From Mycolicibacterium madagascariense (GTDB lineage Bacteria; Actinomycetota; Actinomycetes; Mycobacteriales; Mycobacteriaceae), in NCBI RefSeq assembly GCF_010729665.1, contig NZ_AP022610.1, forward strand, positions 3,844,001-3,908,000: a stretch of DNA of 64,000 bases, in the 5' to 3' direction. Below the pieces are notes generated by a model that saw only the letters and a list, made by a program, of their open reading frames with translations, ran no database searches and was not told the DNA's origin. A program made the translations under genes and the position numbers. Shown here in pieces: positions 36,785-45,376 of the stretch (its first letter is position 1; every line of letters begins with the position of its first letter).

Positions 36785-37603
36785 GTGACCGCTCCCGCAC
36801 CGCGCCCCCCGGACGGCGACTGGCTGGGCACGCCGTTCCTGCGTTTCGAGCGCCAGGGCCCCTTCGGCGTGGTGACGCTGGACCGCCCGCAGGCGCGCAA
36901 CGCGATGTCGCCCGCGATGTACTTCGGCATCGGCTACGCGGTCAAGCACGTCGCCGCCGACGACGACCTCGCCGGGCTGCTCATCACCGGCACCGGCGAC
37001 GTGTTCGCCCCGGGAGGCGACCTCGGCGGCGCGGGCGGTGACGCCTGGATGGACTTCTCGTCGCTGTCGATGGAGGCGCTGCTCCCCTTCGACGCGCTGC
37101 GCACGTCGAGCAAGCCCGTCGTGGCGGCGGTCAACGGGTTGGCCCAGGGCGGCGGCCTGCAGATCGCGATGTGCAGCGACATGGCGGTCGTCAGCGATCG
37201 CGCAACGTTCCGGGTGCCCGAGCTGTACCGCGGCATCGCCGACACCTATTACAGCCACGTGCTCGCGCGGTCGATCGGACCCGTGCGAACCCGCGACCTG
37301 ATGTTCACCGGGCGGACGCTGACCGCTCAGGAGGCCGCCGACTGGGGCATCGTCGCCCGGGTCGTCCCCCACGAGGTGTTGATGGCCAGTGCGCTCGAGA
37401 TCCTCGCGCAGTGCTGCCGCACCGCGCCCGCCGCGCGGGCCGTCGTGAAGTCCAGCCTCGACGGCTACCTGGGTCTGTTCGACCGGATCGGGATGACGTC
37501 GAGCCTCGGCGGGCCGGAGGCGATCGAGGGCTTCCTGGCGTTCAAGGAACGGCGTTCGCCGAACTGGGTCCACCCCGACCTGAGGCTCGACGGACGGCTC
37601 TAG
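36785..37603 (+). CDS. Enoyl-CoA hydratase/isomerase (crotonase) family protein
   Basis: The 272-residue protein has the crotonase fold. The oxyanion-hole loops are FAPGGDLGG and [16 protein letters not shown]. The first catalytic glutamate of hydratases (in GGGCELA) is replaced by Gln, while the second is present in VPELYRGI. Such substitutions occur in isomerases, dehalogenase- or DpgD-like members. GTG 36785 follows CGAGGAGA. It converges with the GntR gene; their stop codons interlock. Confidence 0.8.
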   Translation: MTAPAPRPPDGDWLGTPFLRFERQGPFGVVTLDRPQARNAMSPAMYFGIGYAVKHVAADDDLAGLLITGTGDVFAPGGDLGGAGGDAWMDFSSLSMEALLPFDALRTSSKPVVAAVNGLAQGGGLQIAMCSDMAVVSDRATFRVPELYRGIADTYYSHVLARSIGPVRTRDLMFTGRTLTAQEAADWGIVARVVPHEVLMASALEILAQCCRTAPAARAVVKSSLDGYLGLFDRIGMTSSLGGPEAIEGFLAFKERRSPNWVHPDLRLDGRL

Positions 37604-38406
37604 CTCGTCGGCCTGCGCACGTCGTGGGCGATCGTCATGCTGCCGCCCGCATCGGCGGCCATCGACGTCTGGTGCAGCACGACGCGACTTCGGTTGGGCG
37701 ACAAGGCCGTCGACAGCACGTGGTGCGCAGCGCCACCGGCGAAGGCCACGCGGTTGACGCGGATCAGCGGGGCGCCGATGGTGGTGGCGAGTAGGGATGC
37801 CGTTCGGGGACCGGCGATCTCGGCGGTCATCTCGTGGTCGACGCGGTCCAGGTGCACGCCGGCATCGGCCAGCAGCCGGTAGAGCGGGGCGTGCGCCAGC
37901 GCGGACTCGGTGACCGCGTCGGCGAGTTCGGCGGGCAACCAGGCCTCGGTGATCATCAGTGGCTCGCCGGTGCGCCGTTCGCGTCGCACCCGCAGCACGT
38001 ACAGCGCGACGTCGCGACCGTCCCACCGCGCGCCGACCGTCACCGGCAGCGGTCGGACGCCGAACTCGACGACGTCGACCTCGGTCTCGAACTGGACCTG
38101 CCGCAGCTCGTCGAGATACGTGCCACCCGCGACCGTCCGGCCGGCCGGCGGACGTTCGGTGACGAACGAGCCGACGCCGTGGCGCCGTTCGATCAGCCCG
38201 GCCTCGGCGAGATCGGCCAGCGCGCGCCGGACCGTGATGCGCGAGACGCCGAACTGTTCGCAGAGGGACTGCTCGGTCGGCAGCGCGTCGCCGGGGCCGA
38301 GCGCGCCGCGGCCGATCTCGTCGTGCAGGACGAGGTAGAGCTGGCGGTGCAGGGGCACGCCGGCGTCCGCGCTCACCAGCGCGGCGCCGTCGCGAGGATC
38401 CTCCAC
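37600..38406 (-). CDS. GntR/HutC family transcriptional regulator
   Basis: The 268-residue protein has an N-terminal GntR winged helix (LPTEQSLCEQFGVSRITVRRAL) and a C-terminal UTRA ligand domain with DELRQVQFETEVDV and LMITEAWLPAEL. GTG 38406, preceded by GGGAGG, places the start 80 bp from the divergent MmgE/PrpD gene; an upstream in-frame start would run through the operator. It most likely represses the MmgE/PrpD-to-LeuD operon through the palindrome at 38452-38473, with a pathway acid as inducer. Confidence 0.85.
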   Translation of the reverse strand: MEDPRDGAALVSADAGVPLHRQLYLVLHDEIGRGALGPGDALPTEQSLCEQFGVSRITVRRALADLAEAGLIERRHGVGSFVTERPPAGRTVAGGTYLDELRQVQFETEVDVVEFGVRPLPVTVGARWDGRDVALYVLRVRRERRTGEPLMITEAWLPAELADAVTESALAHAPLYRLLADAGVHLDRVDHEMTAEIAGPRTASLLATTIGAPLIRVNRVAFAGGAAHHVLSTALSPNRSRVVLHQTSMAADAGGSMTIAHDVRRPTS

Positions 38407-38451
38407 GTCGACGAGCCTCCCACAGCGGAGCCTTGCGCTCGACGGGATGGT

Positions 38452-38473
38452 GTTGTTATATACATATGACAAC
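38452..38473. promoter_or_regulatory. GntR/HutC operator: imperfect 22-bp palindrome
   Basis: GTTGTTATATACATATGACAAC is symmetrical at 18 of 22 positions, and its AT-rich centre stands out in this GC-rich region. HutC-subfamily proteins bind GT-N-TA-TA-N-AC-type dyads. It sits 14 bp before the MmgE/PrpD ATG, covering the likely -10 region, which fits repression by the divergently encoded GntR protein. Confidence 0.65.
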
Positions 38474-38486
38474 TACGGAGGTGACG

Positions 38487-39908
38487 ATGTCGACCGAAGC
38501 CCCGACCGATCCGCACGGCCCGACGGGCCTTCTCGCGCAGTGGGTGTCCGACCTCGTCACCGCCGACGTCCCGCAAATGGTCCTCGACCGCGCCGCCCAC
38601 CTGCTGCTCGACGGCATCGGATGCGTGCTGATCGGCGCGGGCCTGCCGTGGTCGCGCACGGCGACAGAGGCGGTGCTCGCCATGGAGGGCGACGGGGACA
38701 CGGTCGTGATCGGCACCGGCCGCACCACCGCCGCCCCCGCGGCCGCCGTCCTGAACGGAACCTTCATCCAGGGTTTCGAACTCGACGACTTCCACCCGCT
38801 GGCGCCGTTGCACAGCTGCTCGCTCCTCATCCCCGCACTGCTGTCGACCGTCTCGGTGCGCCCGGGGGCGACCACGGGTGCGGACCTCCTGCTGGCCGCC
38901 GTCGCGGGATTCGAGGTCGGCCCGCGCGTCGGCTACACCCTGCACGGGTCCCAAATGCTGGATCGCGGTTGGCATTCGGGGTCGGTGTTCGGCACGCACA
39001 GCGCCGCCATGGCGGCCGGCAAGCTGCGCGGCCTGACGCCGGCCCAGCTGGAGGATGCACTCGGTCTCGCGGGCACGCAGTCGGCGGGCCTGATGGCCGC
39101 GCAGTTCGAGGCGATGAGCAAGCGGATGCACCACGGCCTGGCCTCGCGCAACGGCTTCTACGCCGCCGGGCTGGCCGCAGCCGGATACACCGGCATCAAG
39201 CGCGTCTTCGAGCGCGACTACGGCGGCTACCTCAGCGTGTTCGGCGAAGGCCACGACCCCGACGCCGCGCTGCTCACCGGTCAGCTCGGTGAGCGATGGG
39301 AGACCTCGACCATCATGGTGAAGTCCTACGCTGCGATGGGCGGCCTGCACGGTGCCATCGACGGCGCGCGTCGGCTGCGCGGAATGCTTGTCCCCCAAGC
39401 CATCTCGCACGTCGACATCACCGTCGGCGAAACCGTCTACAAGCACGGCTGGTGGCGGCCGCAGCGACCGCTCACCCCGATCGGCGCCCAGATGAACATC
39501 GGCTACGTCACCGCGGCCGCGCTCCTCGACGGCAACGTCCTCCCCGAGCAGTTCACGCCGCAGCGGCTCGACGCCGACGACGTGTGGCGCCTCGTCGACG
39601 CCACCGACGTGCACCTCGACGGGGCCCTGGCCACCGCGCCGGTCACCGAGCGCTTCCGCACCGACCTCGTCGTGACCATGGCCGACGGGACCGTGCACCA
39701 CGAGCGCGTCGACCAACCCCATGGCGCCCCAGGCGATCCCGTCACCAACGACGACATCGTCGCCAAGTTCCACGCCCTCGCCGACCGCGTCACCACCAGG
39801 AGTCGCGCCGCGGCGATCGAGTCGGCCGTCCTCGGGCTGGCCGACCTCGACGACGTCGCCTCACTGATCGACCTGCTCGCGCCAGCCGTCGCGGGCGCTT
39901 TGGACTGA
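38487..39908 (+). CDS. MmgE/PrpD family dehydratase-like protein
   Basis: The 473-residue protein is a full-length MmgE/PrpD member, with the N-terminal helical domain (LDGIGCVLIGAGLPW), the FELDDFHP motif region, and KSYAAMGGLHGAIDGA. The family includes 2-methylcitrate dehydratase, cis-aconitate decarboxylase and epimerases. ATG 38487 follows GGAGGTGA at ideal spacing. It is the first gene of an operon with an isocitrate-lyase-type enzyme and LeuCD-like subunits, so it probably dehydrates (or epimerises) the entering acid. No methylcitrate synthase is present. Confidence 0.85.
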   Translation: MSTEAPTDPHGPTGLLAQWVSDLVTADVPQMVLDRAAHLLLDGIGCVLIGAGLPWSRTATEAVLAMEGDGDTVVIGTGRTTAAPAAAVLNGTFIQGFELDDFHPLAPLHSCSLLIPALLSTVSVRPGATTGADLLLAAVAGFEVGPRVGYTLHGSQMLDRGWHSGSVFGTHSAAMAAGKLRGLTPAQLEDALGLAGTQSAGLMAAQFEAMSKRMHHGLASRNGFYAAGLAAAGYTGIKRVFERDYGGYLSVFGEGHDPDAALLTGQLGERWETSTIMVKSYAAMGGLHGAIDGARRLRGMLVPQAISHVDITVGETVYKHGWWRPQRPLTPIGAQMNIGYVTAAALLDGNVLPEQFTPQRLDADDVWRLVDATDVHLDGALATAPVTERFRTDLVVTMADGTVHHERVDQPHGAPGDPVTNDDIVAKFHALADRVTTRSRAAAIESAVLGLADLDDVASLIDLLAPAVAGALD

Positions 39909-39921
39909 CGGGAGAATCGAC

Positions 39922-40791
39922 GTGCCCACCACACCGCAGCGACGTGCGCTGCGCACCCTGCTCGACTCGGGCGAACTCATCGTCGCCCCCGGCGTCTACG
40001 ACGGCATCTCCGCTCACCTGACCAAGCGCACCGGTCACGTCGCGGCCTACCTGACCGGAGCCGGTGTCGCGGCGTCGGGTTTCGGGCTGCCCGACATCGG
40101 ACTGGTGACCGGCAGCGAGATGGCCGAGCGCGCCCGGGTACTGGCCGACGCGCTCGGCGAGGTCCCCCTGATCGCGGACGCCGACACCGGCTACGGTGCG
40201 CCGATCAACGTGGTGCGCACCGTCCGCCAGTACGAGGCGGCGGGGGTGGCCGCAATTCAGTTGGAGGATCAGGCCTTTCCGAAGCGCTGCGGACACCTGC
40301 CCGACAAGCAGGTCGTCGACGCCGACGTCTTCGAGCAGACCCTGGCCGCCGCGCTGGACGCCAGGTCCGATGCCGGCCTGCTGGTGGTGGCCAGGACCGA
40401 CGCCCGCGCGTCGCACGGACTCGACGCCGCCATCGAGCGGGCCCACCGCTACGCCGCCGCCGGTGCCGACGTCATCTTCGTCGAGGCGCCGCAGGGTGTC
40501 GACGAGATCGAGCGCATCGCCCGCGACGTCGAGGCCCCGCTGCTGATCAACCTGGTGCAGGGCGGTCTGACCCCCATCGAGTCGGCGCGGCGGCTGCAGG
40601 AATTGGGGTACGCCATCGCCATTCACCCCAGCGACCCGCTGGGACGCGCGACGTTCGCGATGCTCGAGGGCCTCTGCGCGCTCAACGGCACCGACGTCGC
40701 CGACTTCCTGCCCACCTCGCCCGCCGAGTTCTTCGACCTCGTCGGCATGGCCGAGTGGTCCGCACTCGACACCAAACTCGCCACGACCTAG
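39922..40791 (+). CDS. Isocitrate lyase/PEP mutase superfamily lyase (PrpB/dimethylmalate-lyase type)
   Basis: The 289-residue protein has the short TIM-barrel form of the superfamily: PGVYDGIS, the metal-binding DADTGYG and the catalytic-loop motif KRCGH, which carries the lyase cysteine. The loop is intact, so C-C bond cleavage of a 2-hydroxy di- or tricarboxylate is expected, as in methylisocitrate lyase or 2,3-dimethylmalate lyase. It follows MmgE/PrpD by 13 bp and precedes the LeuC-like gene by 9 bp. Confidence 0.87.
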   Translation: MPTTPQRRALRTLLDSGELIVAPGVYDGISAHLTKRTGHVAAYLTGAGVAASGFGLPDIGLVTGSEMAERARVLADALGEVPLIADADTGYGAPINVVRTVRQYEAAGVAAIQLEDQAFPKRCGHLPDKQVVDADVFEQTLAAALDARSDAGLLVVARTDARASHGLDAAIERAHRYAAAGADVIFVEAPQGVDEIERIARDVEAPLLINLVQGGLTPIESARRLQELGYAIAIHPSDPLGRATFAMLEGLCALNGTDVADFLPTSPAEFFDLVGMAEWSALDTKLATT

Positions 40792-40800
40792 GGACCAGCC

Positions 40801-42047
40801 ATGGGCATGACCATCGTCGAGAAGATCTTCGCGCGCAAGGCCGGTCTGGAGTCGGTCGCACCCGGTGACACCGTCGTCGTCGACGTCGACATGACGGTGC
40901 TGATCGATCTGCAGTTCGCGACGATGTGGCTGCAGCCCTTGAGAATTCACGACGCCGACAAGCTGGCGATCGTGATGGACCACGCCGTGCCCGCCCCCAC
41001 GATCAGGGACGCGGCGGGCGGACCACGCGCCCGCCAATTCGCCGCCGAGTTCGGCATCGAACGCTTCTACGACGTGGGACGCCACGGGATCTGCCACCAG
41101 GTCATCGCCGAGAACGGCCTCGCCCGGCCGGGAGAAGTGTTGGCGTGCACCGACTCCCACACCTGCGCAGGCGGGGCGTTCAACACCGCGGCCCGCGGAC
41201 TCGGCCCCGCCGAGGTGTACTCCATCATGTGCACCGGCAGCACCTGGTTCCAGGTATCCCCCACGATCCGCTACGAACTGGTGGGCATCAAGCCCGACGG
41301 CATCAGCGGCAAGGACGTCTTCCTGCACGTCGCCGACGCCTACGGCGACACGGCCAACCTCAACCTCGAATACGGCGGCCCCGGGTTGGCCAGCATCCCC
41401 ATGCACGACCGCCGCACCATCGCCACCCAGGGCGCCGAGGTCTCGGCGGACTTCAGCATCTTCGAGCCCGACGACGTCCTCGACGCCCATCTCGCCGCGC
41501 GCGGTGTCACGGGATACGCGAGCGCGGCCCCCGACGCCGACGCCCGGTACCGCGACGTCCGGCGGGTCGATCTCGACGCGCTGGAGTCCTACGTCGCCAA
41601 GCCGGGCACCGTCAGCCACAACGGGTCCCCGTCTCCCGACTCGGCAGGCAGAAGATCGACCAGGCCTTCATCGGATCGTGTGCCAACGGCCAGCTCGAAG
41701 ACCTCGAGATCGCGGCAAAGGTGTTGCGCGGCAACGTCGTGGCACCAGGGGTGCGGCTGCTGGTGACCCCGGCGTCGCAGGCCGTCTACCGCGAGGCCAT
41801 GCGGCTCGGATACCTGCAGGACATCGCCGACGCGGGGGGCGTGGTCACCAATTCGACGTGCGGCGCCTGCTTCGGCTACCACATGGGCGTGCTCGGCCCC
41901 GGCGAGGTGTGCATCACGTCGAGCACGCGGAACTTCACCGGGCGGATGGGGAGCACCGAGGCCGAGATCTTCATGGCCTCCCCCGCCACGGTGGCCGCGT
42001 CCGCGGTCGCCGGATACATCACCGAGGCGAGGAGCGTGACCGCGTGA
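40801..42047 (+). pseudogene. LeuC/aconitase-type hydratase large subunit, broken by a one-base frameshift
   Basis: The first 274 codons (frame of 40801) give an aconitase-family large subunit with [12 protein letters not shown]; the frame then runs out of homology and stops at 41766. The correct continuation, [19 protein letters not shown], is found in another frame from 41625 and runs to TGA 42047, with all three 4Fe-4S cysteines (GSC and STCGAC). A single missing base in the GGG at 41623-41625 explains the break. All other features are healthy and the LeuD-like gene is intact and coupled, so either the mutation is very recent or it is a sequence error. If functional, with the LeuD-like subunit it would isomerise or hydrate an alkylated dicarboxylate. 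Confidence 0.85.
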
Positions 42048-42604
42048 GTCTCAGCGTCAGCGGCAGGGCGTGGGTGTTCGGCGACGGCCTCAACACCGAC
42101 GACATGTACCCCGCGTTCGCGATGAAGATGGATCCGCCGGAGGCGGCGCGCCACGTCTTCTACGAGGTCCGCCCCGGTTGGACCGACGAGGTGTCCCCCG
42201 GGGACGTCGTGGTGGCGGGCCGCAACTTCGGCGTCGGCTCGTCACGGCCCGTCGCGGCGCTGTTCGTCGAACTGGGCGTCGCGGGCCTCATCGCCGAGGA
42301 GTTCAACTCCCTGTTCTTCCGCAATGCGGTCAACGCCGGCCTGCCCGCCCTGACGCTGCCCCGCGCCACGTCGATCTTCACCGACGGGGACACCGCGACG
42401 TTCGACCTGTCCGACGGGACCTGGCGCAACGAGACGACCGGGGCGTCGGGCGAGGTGCCCACCCTGCCCGACCTCATCCTCGACATCGTCGCCTCCGGTG
42501 GCGTGATGCCGCGGCTCGCCGCCCAGGGCTACCTGCCCGCCGAACTCGCCGACACCCTGCGGTCCAGTGCGGTGGCCATGCGCGGCGCCGGGAGCGGAGC
42601 GTGA
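42044..42604 (+). CDS. LeuD/aconitase-type hydratase small subunit
   Basis: The 186-residue protein has the swivelling-domain motifs [28 protein letters not shown] and [14 protein letters not shown]. It is the small-subunit partner of the LeuC-like protein, and its GTG overlaps that gene's stop (GTGA). The set resembles LeuCD but also dimethylmaleate hydratase DmdAB, which also pairs with a lyase of the PEP-mutase type. No leucine genes are nearby. Confidence 0.87.
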   Translation: MSLSVSGRAWVFGDGLNTDDMYPAFAMKMDPPEAARHVFYEVRPGWTDEVSPGDVVVAGRNFGVGSSRPVAALFVELGVAGLIAEEFNSLFFRNAVNAGLPALTLPRATSIFTDGDTATFDLSDGTWRNETTGASGEVPTLPDLILDIVASGGVMPRLAAQGYLPAELADTLRSSAVAMRGAGSGA

Positions 42605-43146
42605 CCGGCATCGGCGGTCTGCTGAAGGGCATTCGCTCCTCCGGGGCTCGAAGCCCCTTGGCCAGAACGGAATTCGAGGCACCCGGGACCATCGTCGTCA
42701 CCAGCCCGGCGTTCGAGGACGGCGCACCGATCCCGCGCAGGCATGCCGGTAGGGGCGTCGGAGACGACGTGTCCCCCGAATTGTCATGGGAGGGCGTGCC
42801 GCCGAGCGCCGCCGCGCTGGTCGTACTCCTCGACGACGTCGACGTGCCGCTGCCACGCCCGCTGTGGCACAGCGCCGCCGTGCTCGATCCCGGTCTGAGT
42901 GGTCTCGCCGAGGGCGGATTCACCACGGGGACGCCGGGCGTCCGCATCGTCCCGACCATGCTCGGCCGGCACGGCTACAGCGGCCCCCGGCCGATCCCCG
43001 GACACGGCGCCCATCACTACCGCTTCCACGTGCTGGCCCTCGACCGACCGGTCCCGTCGGCGGCCACCTCGGTGAAGGCCGTGCTCGCGGCCGCCGCCGG
43101 TCACGTGCTGGCCCGCGGCACCCTCACGGGCACCTACGAACGCTGA
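42601..43146 (+). CDS. YbhB/YbcL (PEBP) family protein
   Basis: The 181-residue protein has the phosphatidylethanolamine-binding-protein fold with [13 protein letters not shown], the LDDVDVP pocket strand, LWHSAAVL and [11 protein letters not shown]. Bacterial members have no agreed function. GTG 42601 overlaps the LeuD-like stop, so it is the last gene of the operon. A long hairpin follows 3 bp after its stop. Confidence 0.82.
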   Translation: MTGIGGLLKGIRSSGARSPLARTEFEAPGTIVVTSPAFEDGAPIPRRHAGRGVGDDVSPELSWEGVPPSAAALVVLLDDVDVPLPRPLWHSAAVLDPGLSGLAEGGFTTGTPGVRIVPTMLGRHGYSGPRPIPGHGAHHYRFHVLALDRPVPSAATSVKAVLAAAAGHVLARGTLTGTYER

Positions 43147-43148
43147 GC

Positions 43149-43197
43149 GATTCGTGTCGTTTCAGGAGCGCCGACCGCTCCCAAACCGACACGAATC
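43149..43197. terminator. Bidirectional hairpin between convergent PEBP and nadE genes
   Basis: The arms GATTCGTGTCG (43149-43159) and CGACACGAATC (43187-43197) pair perfectly for 11 bp, and an inner GGAGCG/CGCTCC pair extends the stem after a small internal loop; the tip is CCGAC. The hairpin lies exactly between the two stop codons, overlapping that of nadE. It lacks a long T-run, as is common for mycobacterial terminators. Confidence 0.6.
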
Positions 43198-45238
43198 ACG
43201 CGTCGGGGACCTCGCGCTCGATCTCGTCGAGCCACACCCGCGCCGACATGTCCGACGGCGCCCGCCAGTCGCCGCGCGGGGACAGCGCGCCGCCCGCGGA
43301 CACCTTGGGCCCGTTCGGCAGCGCCGAGCGCTTGAACTGGCTGAACGAGTAGAACCGCTGCACGAACACCTGCAACCAGTGCCGGATTTCCGTCAGCGAG
43401 TAGACCGGTCGCTCGTCGACGGGGTAGCCGGCGGGCCAGTCGCCGCGTGAGGCGTCACTCCATGCGTGCCAGGCCAGGAACGCGACCTTCGACGGCCGGA
43501 AGCCGTAGCGGAGCACCTGGAACAGCGAGAAGTCTTGCAGCACATAGGGACCCACCTTGGCCTCGCTGCTCTGGATCTCCTCGTCCTCACCGGTGGGCAC
43601 CAACTCGGGGGTGATCTCGGTGTCGAGCACCGACTGCAGGATGGCGTTGACGTCGTCGGTGAACTGACCCGAGGAGATCACCCAGCGAATCAAGTGTTGG
43701 ATCAACGTCTTCGGCACGCCGCCGTTGACGTTGTAGTGCGACATCTGGTCGCCGACACCGTAGGTCGACCATCCCAGTGCCAGCTCGGAGAGGTCACCGG
43801 TGCCGAGCACGATGCCGCCGCGCTGGTTGGCGAGCCGGAACAGGTAGTCGGTGCGCAGCCCGGCCTGCACGTTCTCGAACGTGACGTCGTAGACCTTCTC
43901 ACCGCGGCCGAACGGGTGGTCCATCTCCGCGAGCATCAGCGATGCGGTGTCGCGAATGTCGAGTTCCTCGAACGTGACTCCGAGCGCCTTGCCGAGTGCG
44001 ACGGCGTTGCCCTTGGTGTGGTCGCTGGTCGCGAAGCCCGGCAGCGTGAAGGCGAGGATGTCGCTGCGTGGGCGCTGCTCGCGGTCCATCGCGCGGGCCG
44101 CGACGATGAGCGCGTGCGTCGAGTCGAGTCCGCCCGAGACGCCGATCACGACCGTCGGATAGCTCAGCGCCCGCAGCCGCTGCTCGAGGCCTGCCACCTG
44201 GATGCTGTAGGCCTCATAGCAATCCTGTTGCAGCCGTTGCGGATCCGACGGCACGAAGGGAAACCGTTCGACCGCGCGCCGCAGCCCGATGTCGCCCGCG
44301 GGCGGATCGACGACGAACTCGACGCGACGAAAGCGGTCGGTCAGCTCGCGGTGGTGGCGGCGGTTGTCGTCGAACGTGCCCATGCGCAGTCGCTCGGCGC
44401 GCAGCAGTCCGGTGTCGACGTCGGCGATCGACATCCGCTCGCCCTTGGGGAAGCGCTCGGATTCGGCGAGCAGCACCCCGTTCTCGTAGATCATGGTCTG
44501 GCCGTCCCAGGCCAGGTCGGTGGTCGATTCGCCCTCCCCCGCCGCCGCGTACACGTAGGCGGCCAGACACCGCGAGGACGCCGAGCGCGCCAGCAGCTTG
44601 CGGTCGTCGGCGCGGCCGATCGTGATGGGGCTGCCCGACAGGTTGGCCAGCACCGTCGCACCCGCCAGCGCGGCCTCGGCACTGGGTGGCACCGGCACCC
44701 ACATGTCCTCGCAGATCTCCACGTGCAGGACGAAACCGGGCAGGTCGGTCGCGGTGAACAGCAGGTCCGGGCCGAACGGCACCTCGGCGCCCCCGAGGCG
44801 CAGGCAACCGCCCTGGTCGTCGCCGGGCGCCACCTGGCGGCGCTCGTAGAACTCGCGGTAGGTCGGCAGGTAGGACTTCGGCACGACGCCGAGCACCGTG
44901 CCGCGATGGATGACGACCGCGGTGTTGTAGATGCGGTGCCGGTGGCGCAGCGGCGCCCCCACCACCAGCATCGGCAACAGGTCGGCGGAGGCGAGCACCA
45001 GGTCGTCGAGGGCGGCCTCGACGGCGTCGAGCAGCGTCTCCTGCAGCAGGATGTCCTCGAGCGAGTAGCCGCAGAGCGTCAGCTCGGGGAAGACCGCGAG
45101 TGCGACGCCCGCGTCGTGGCAGTCGCGGGCCATCCGCAGCACCGACTCGGCGTTCGCCGCGGGGTCGGCCAGGGTCGCGTGGTGCGTGCACGCAGCCACC
45201 CGCACGTAGTCGTGCCGGTAGGCGGAGTAGAAGTCCAC
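43196..45238 (-). CDS. nadE: Glutamine-dependent NAD+ synthetase
   Basis: The 680-residue protein has an N-terminal nitrilase-fold glutaminase with Glu52, Lys121 and Cys176 (VEICED) in the same numbers as in M. tuberculosis NadE, and a C-terminal synthetase with the SGGLDS ATP-pyrophosphatase loop. It makes NAD+ from deamido-NAD, using ammonia channelled between domains. GTG 45238 gives the [14 protein letters not shown] start that matches the family. Confidence 0.96.
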   Translation of the reverse strand: MDFYSAYRHDYVRVAACTHHATLADPAANAESVLRMARDCHDAGVALAVFPELTLCGYSLEDILLQETLLDAVEAALDDLVLASADLLPMLVVGAPLRHRHRIYNTAVVIHRGTVLGVVPKSYLPTYREFYERRQVAPGDDQGGCLRLGGAEVPFGPDLLFTATDLPGFVLHVEICEDMWVPVPPSAEAALAGATVLANLSGSPITIGRADDRKLLARSASSRCLAAYVYAAAGEGESTTDLAWDGQTMIYENGVLLAESERFPKGERMSIADVDTGLLRAERLRMGTFDDNRRHHRELTDRFRRVEFVVDPPAGDIGLRRAVERFPFVPSDPQRLQQDCYEAYSIQVAGLEQRLRALSYPTVVIGVSGGLDSTHALIVAARAMDREQRPRSDILAFTLPGFATSDHTKGNAVALGKALGVTFEELDIRDTASLMLAEMDHPFGRGEKVYDVTFENVQAGLRTDYLFRLANQRGGIVLGTGDLSELALGWSTYGVGDQMSHYNVNGGVPKTLIQHLIRWVISSGQFTDDVNAILQSVLDTEITPELVPTGEDEEIQSSEAKVGPYVLQDFSLFQVLRYGFRPSKVAFLAWHAWSDASRGDWPAGYPVDERPVYSLTEIRHWLQVFVQRFYSFSQFKRSALPNGPKVSAGGALSPRGDWRAPSDMSARVWLDEIEREVPDA

Positions 45239-45273
45239 GCAGTCATTCTCGCAAATGGCGTCGCTGCGCCGGC

Positions 45274-45299
45274 ATTCACAACGCCGTCGATGTGAATGT
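45274..45299. promoter_or_regulatory. Inverted repeat CATTCACA-N10-TGTGAATG in the nadE/aminotransferase divergent region
   Basis: Perfect 8-bp arms at 45274-45281 and 45292-45299 lie 35 bp upstream of the nadE start and about 78 bp before the aminotransferase start. The spacing suits a dimeric regulator. A CCCCCGGGGG palindrome follows at 45317-45326. Confidence 0.45.
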
Positions 45300-45376
45300 G
45301 GACGCAACGGGTGTTTCCCCCGGGGGCCCCGCACGCCTCATCATGACGGCAGGACGATCCTTCGAAGGAGGTCGAC

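Noticed and set aside
41617..41640. Programmed ribosomal frameshift in the LeuC-like gene
   Set aside because: No slippery heptamer in the reading frame and no stimulatory hairpin; family members are single-frame proteins. A missing G is simpler.
42044..42604. Leucine biosynthesis LeuD
   Set aside because: No leucine genes nearby; the operon carries MmgE/PrpD and a lyase, and real leuCD is expected elsewhere.
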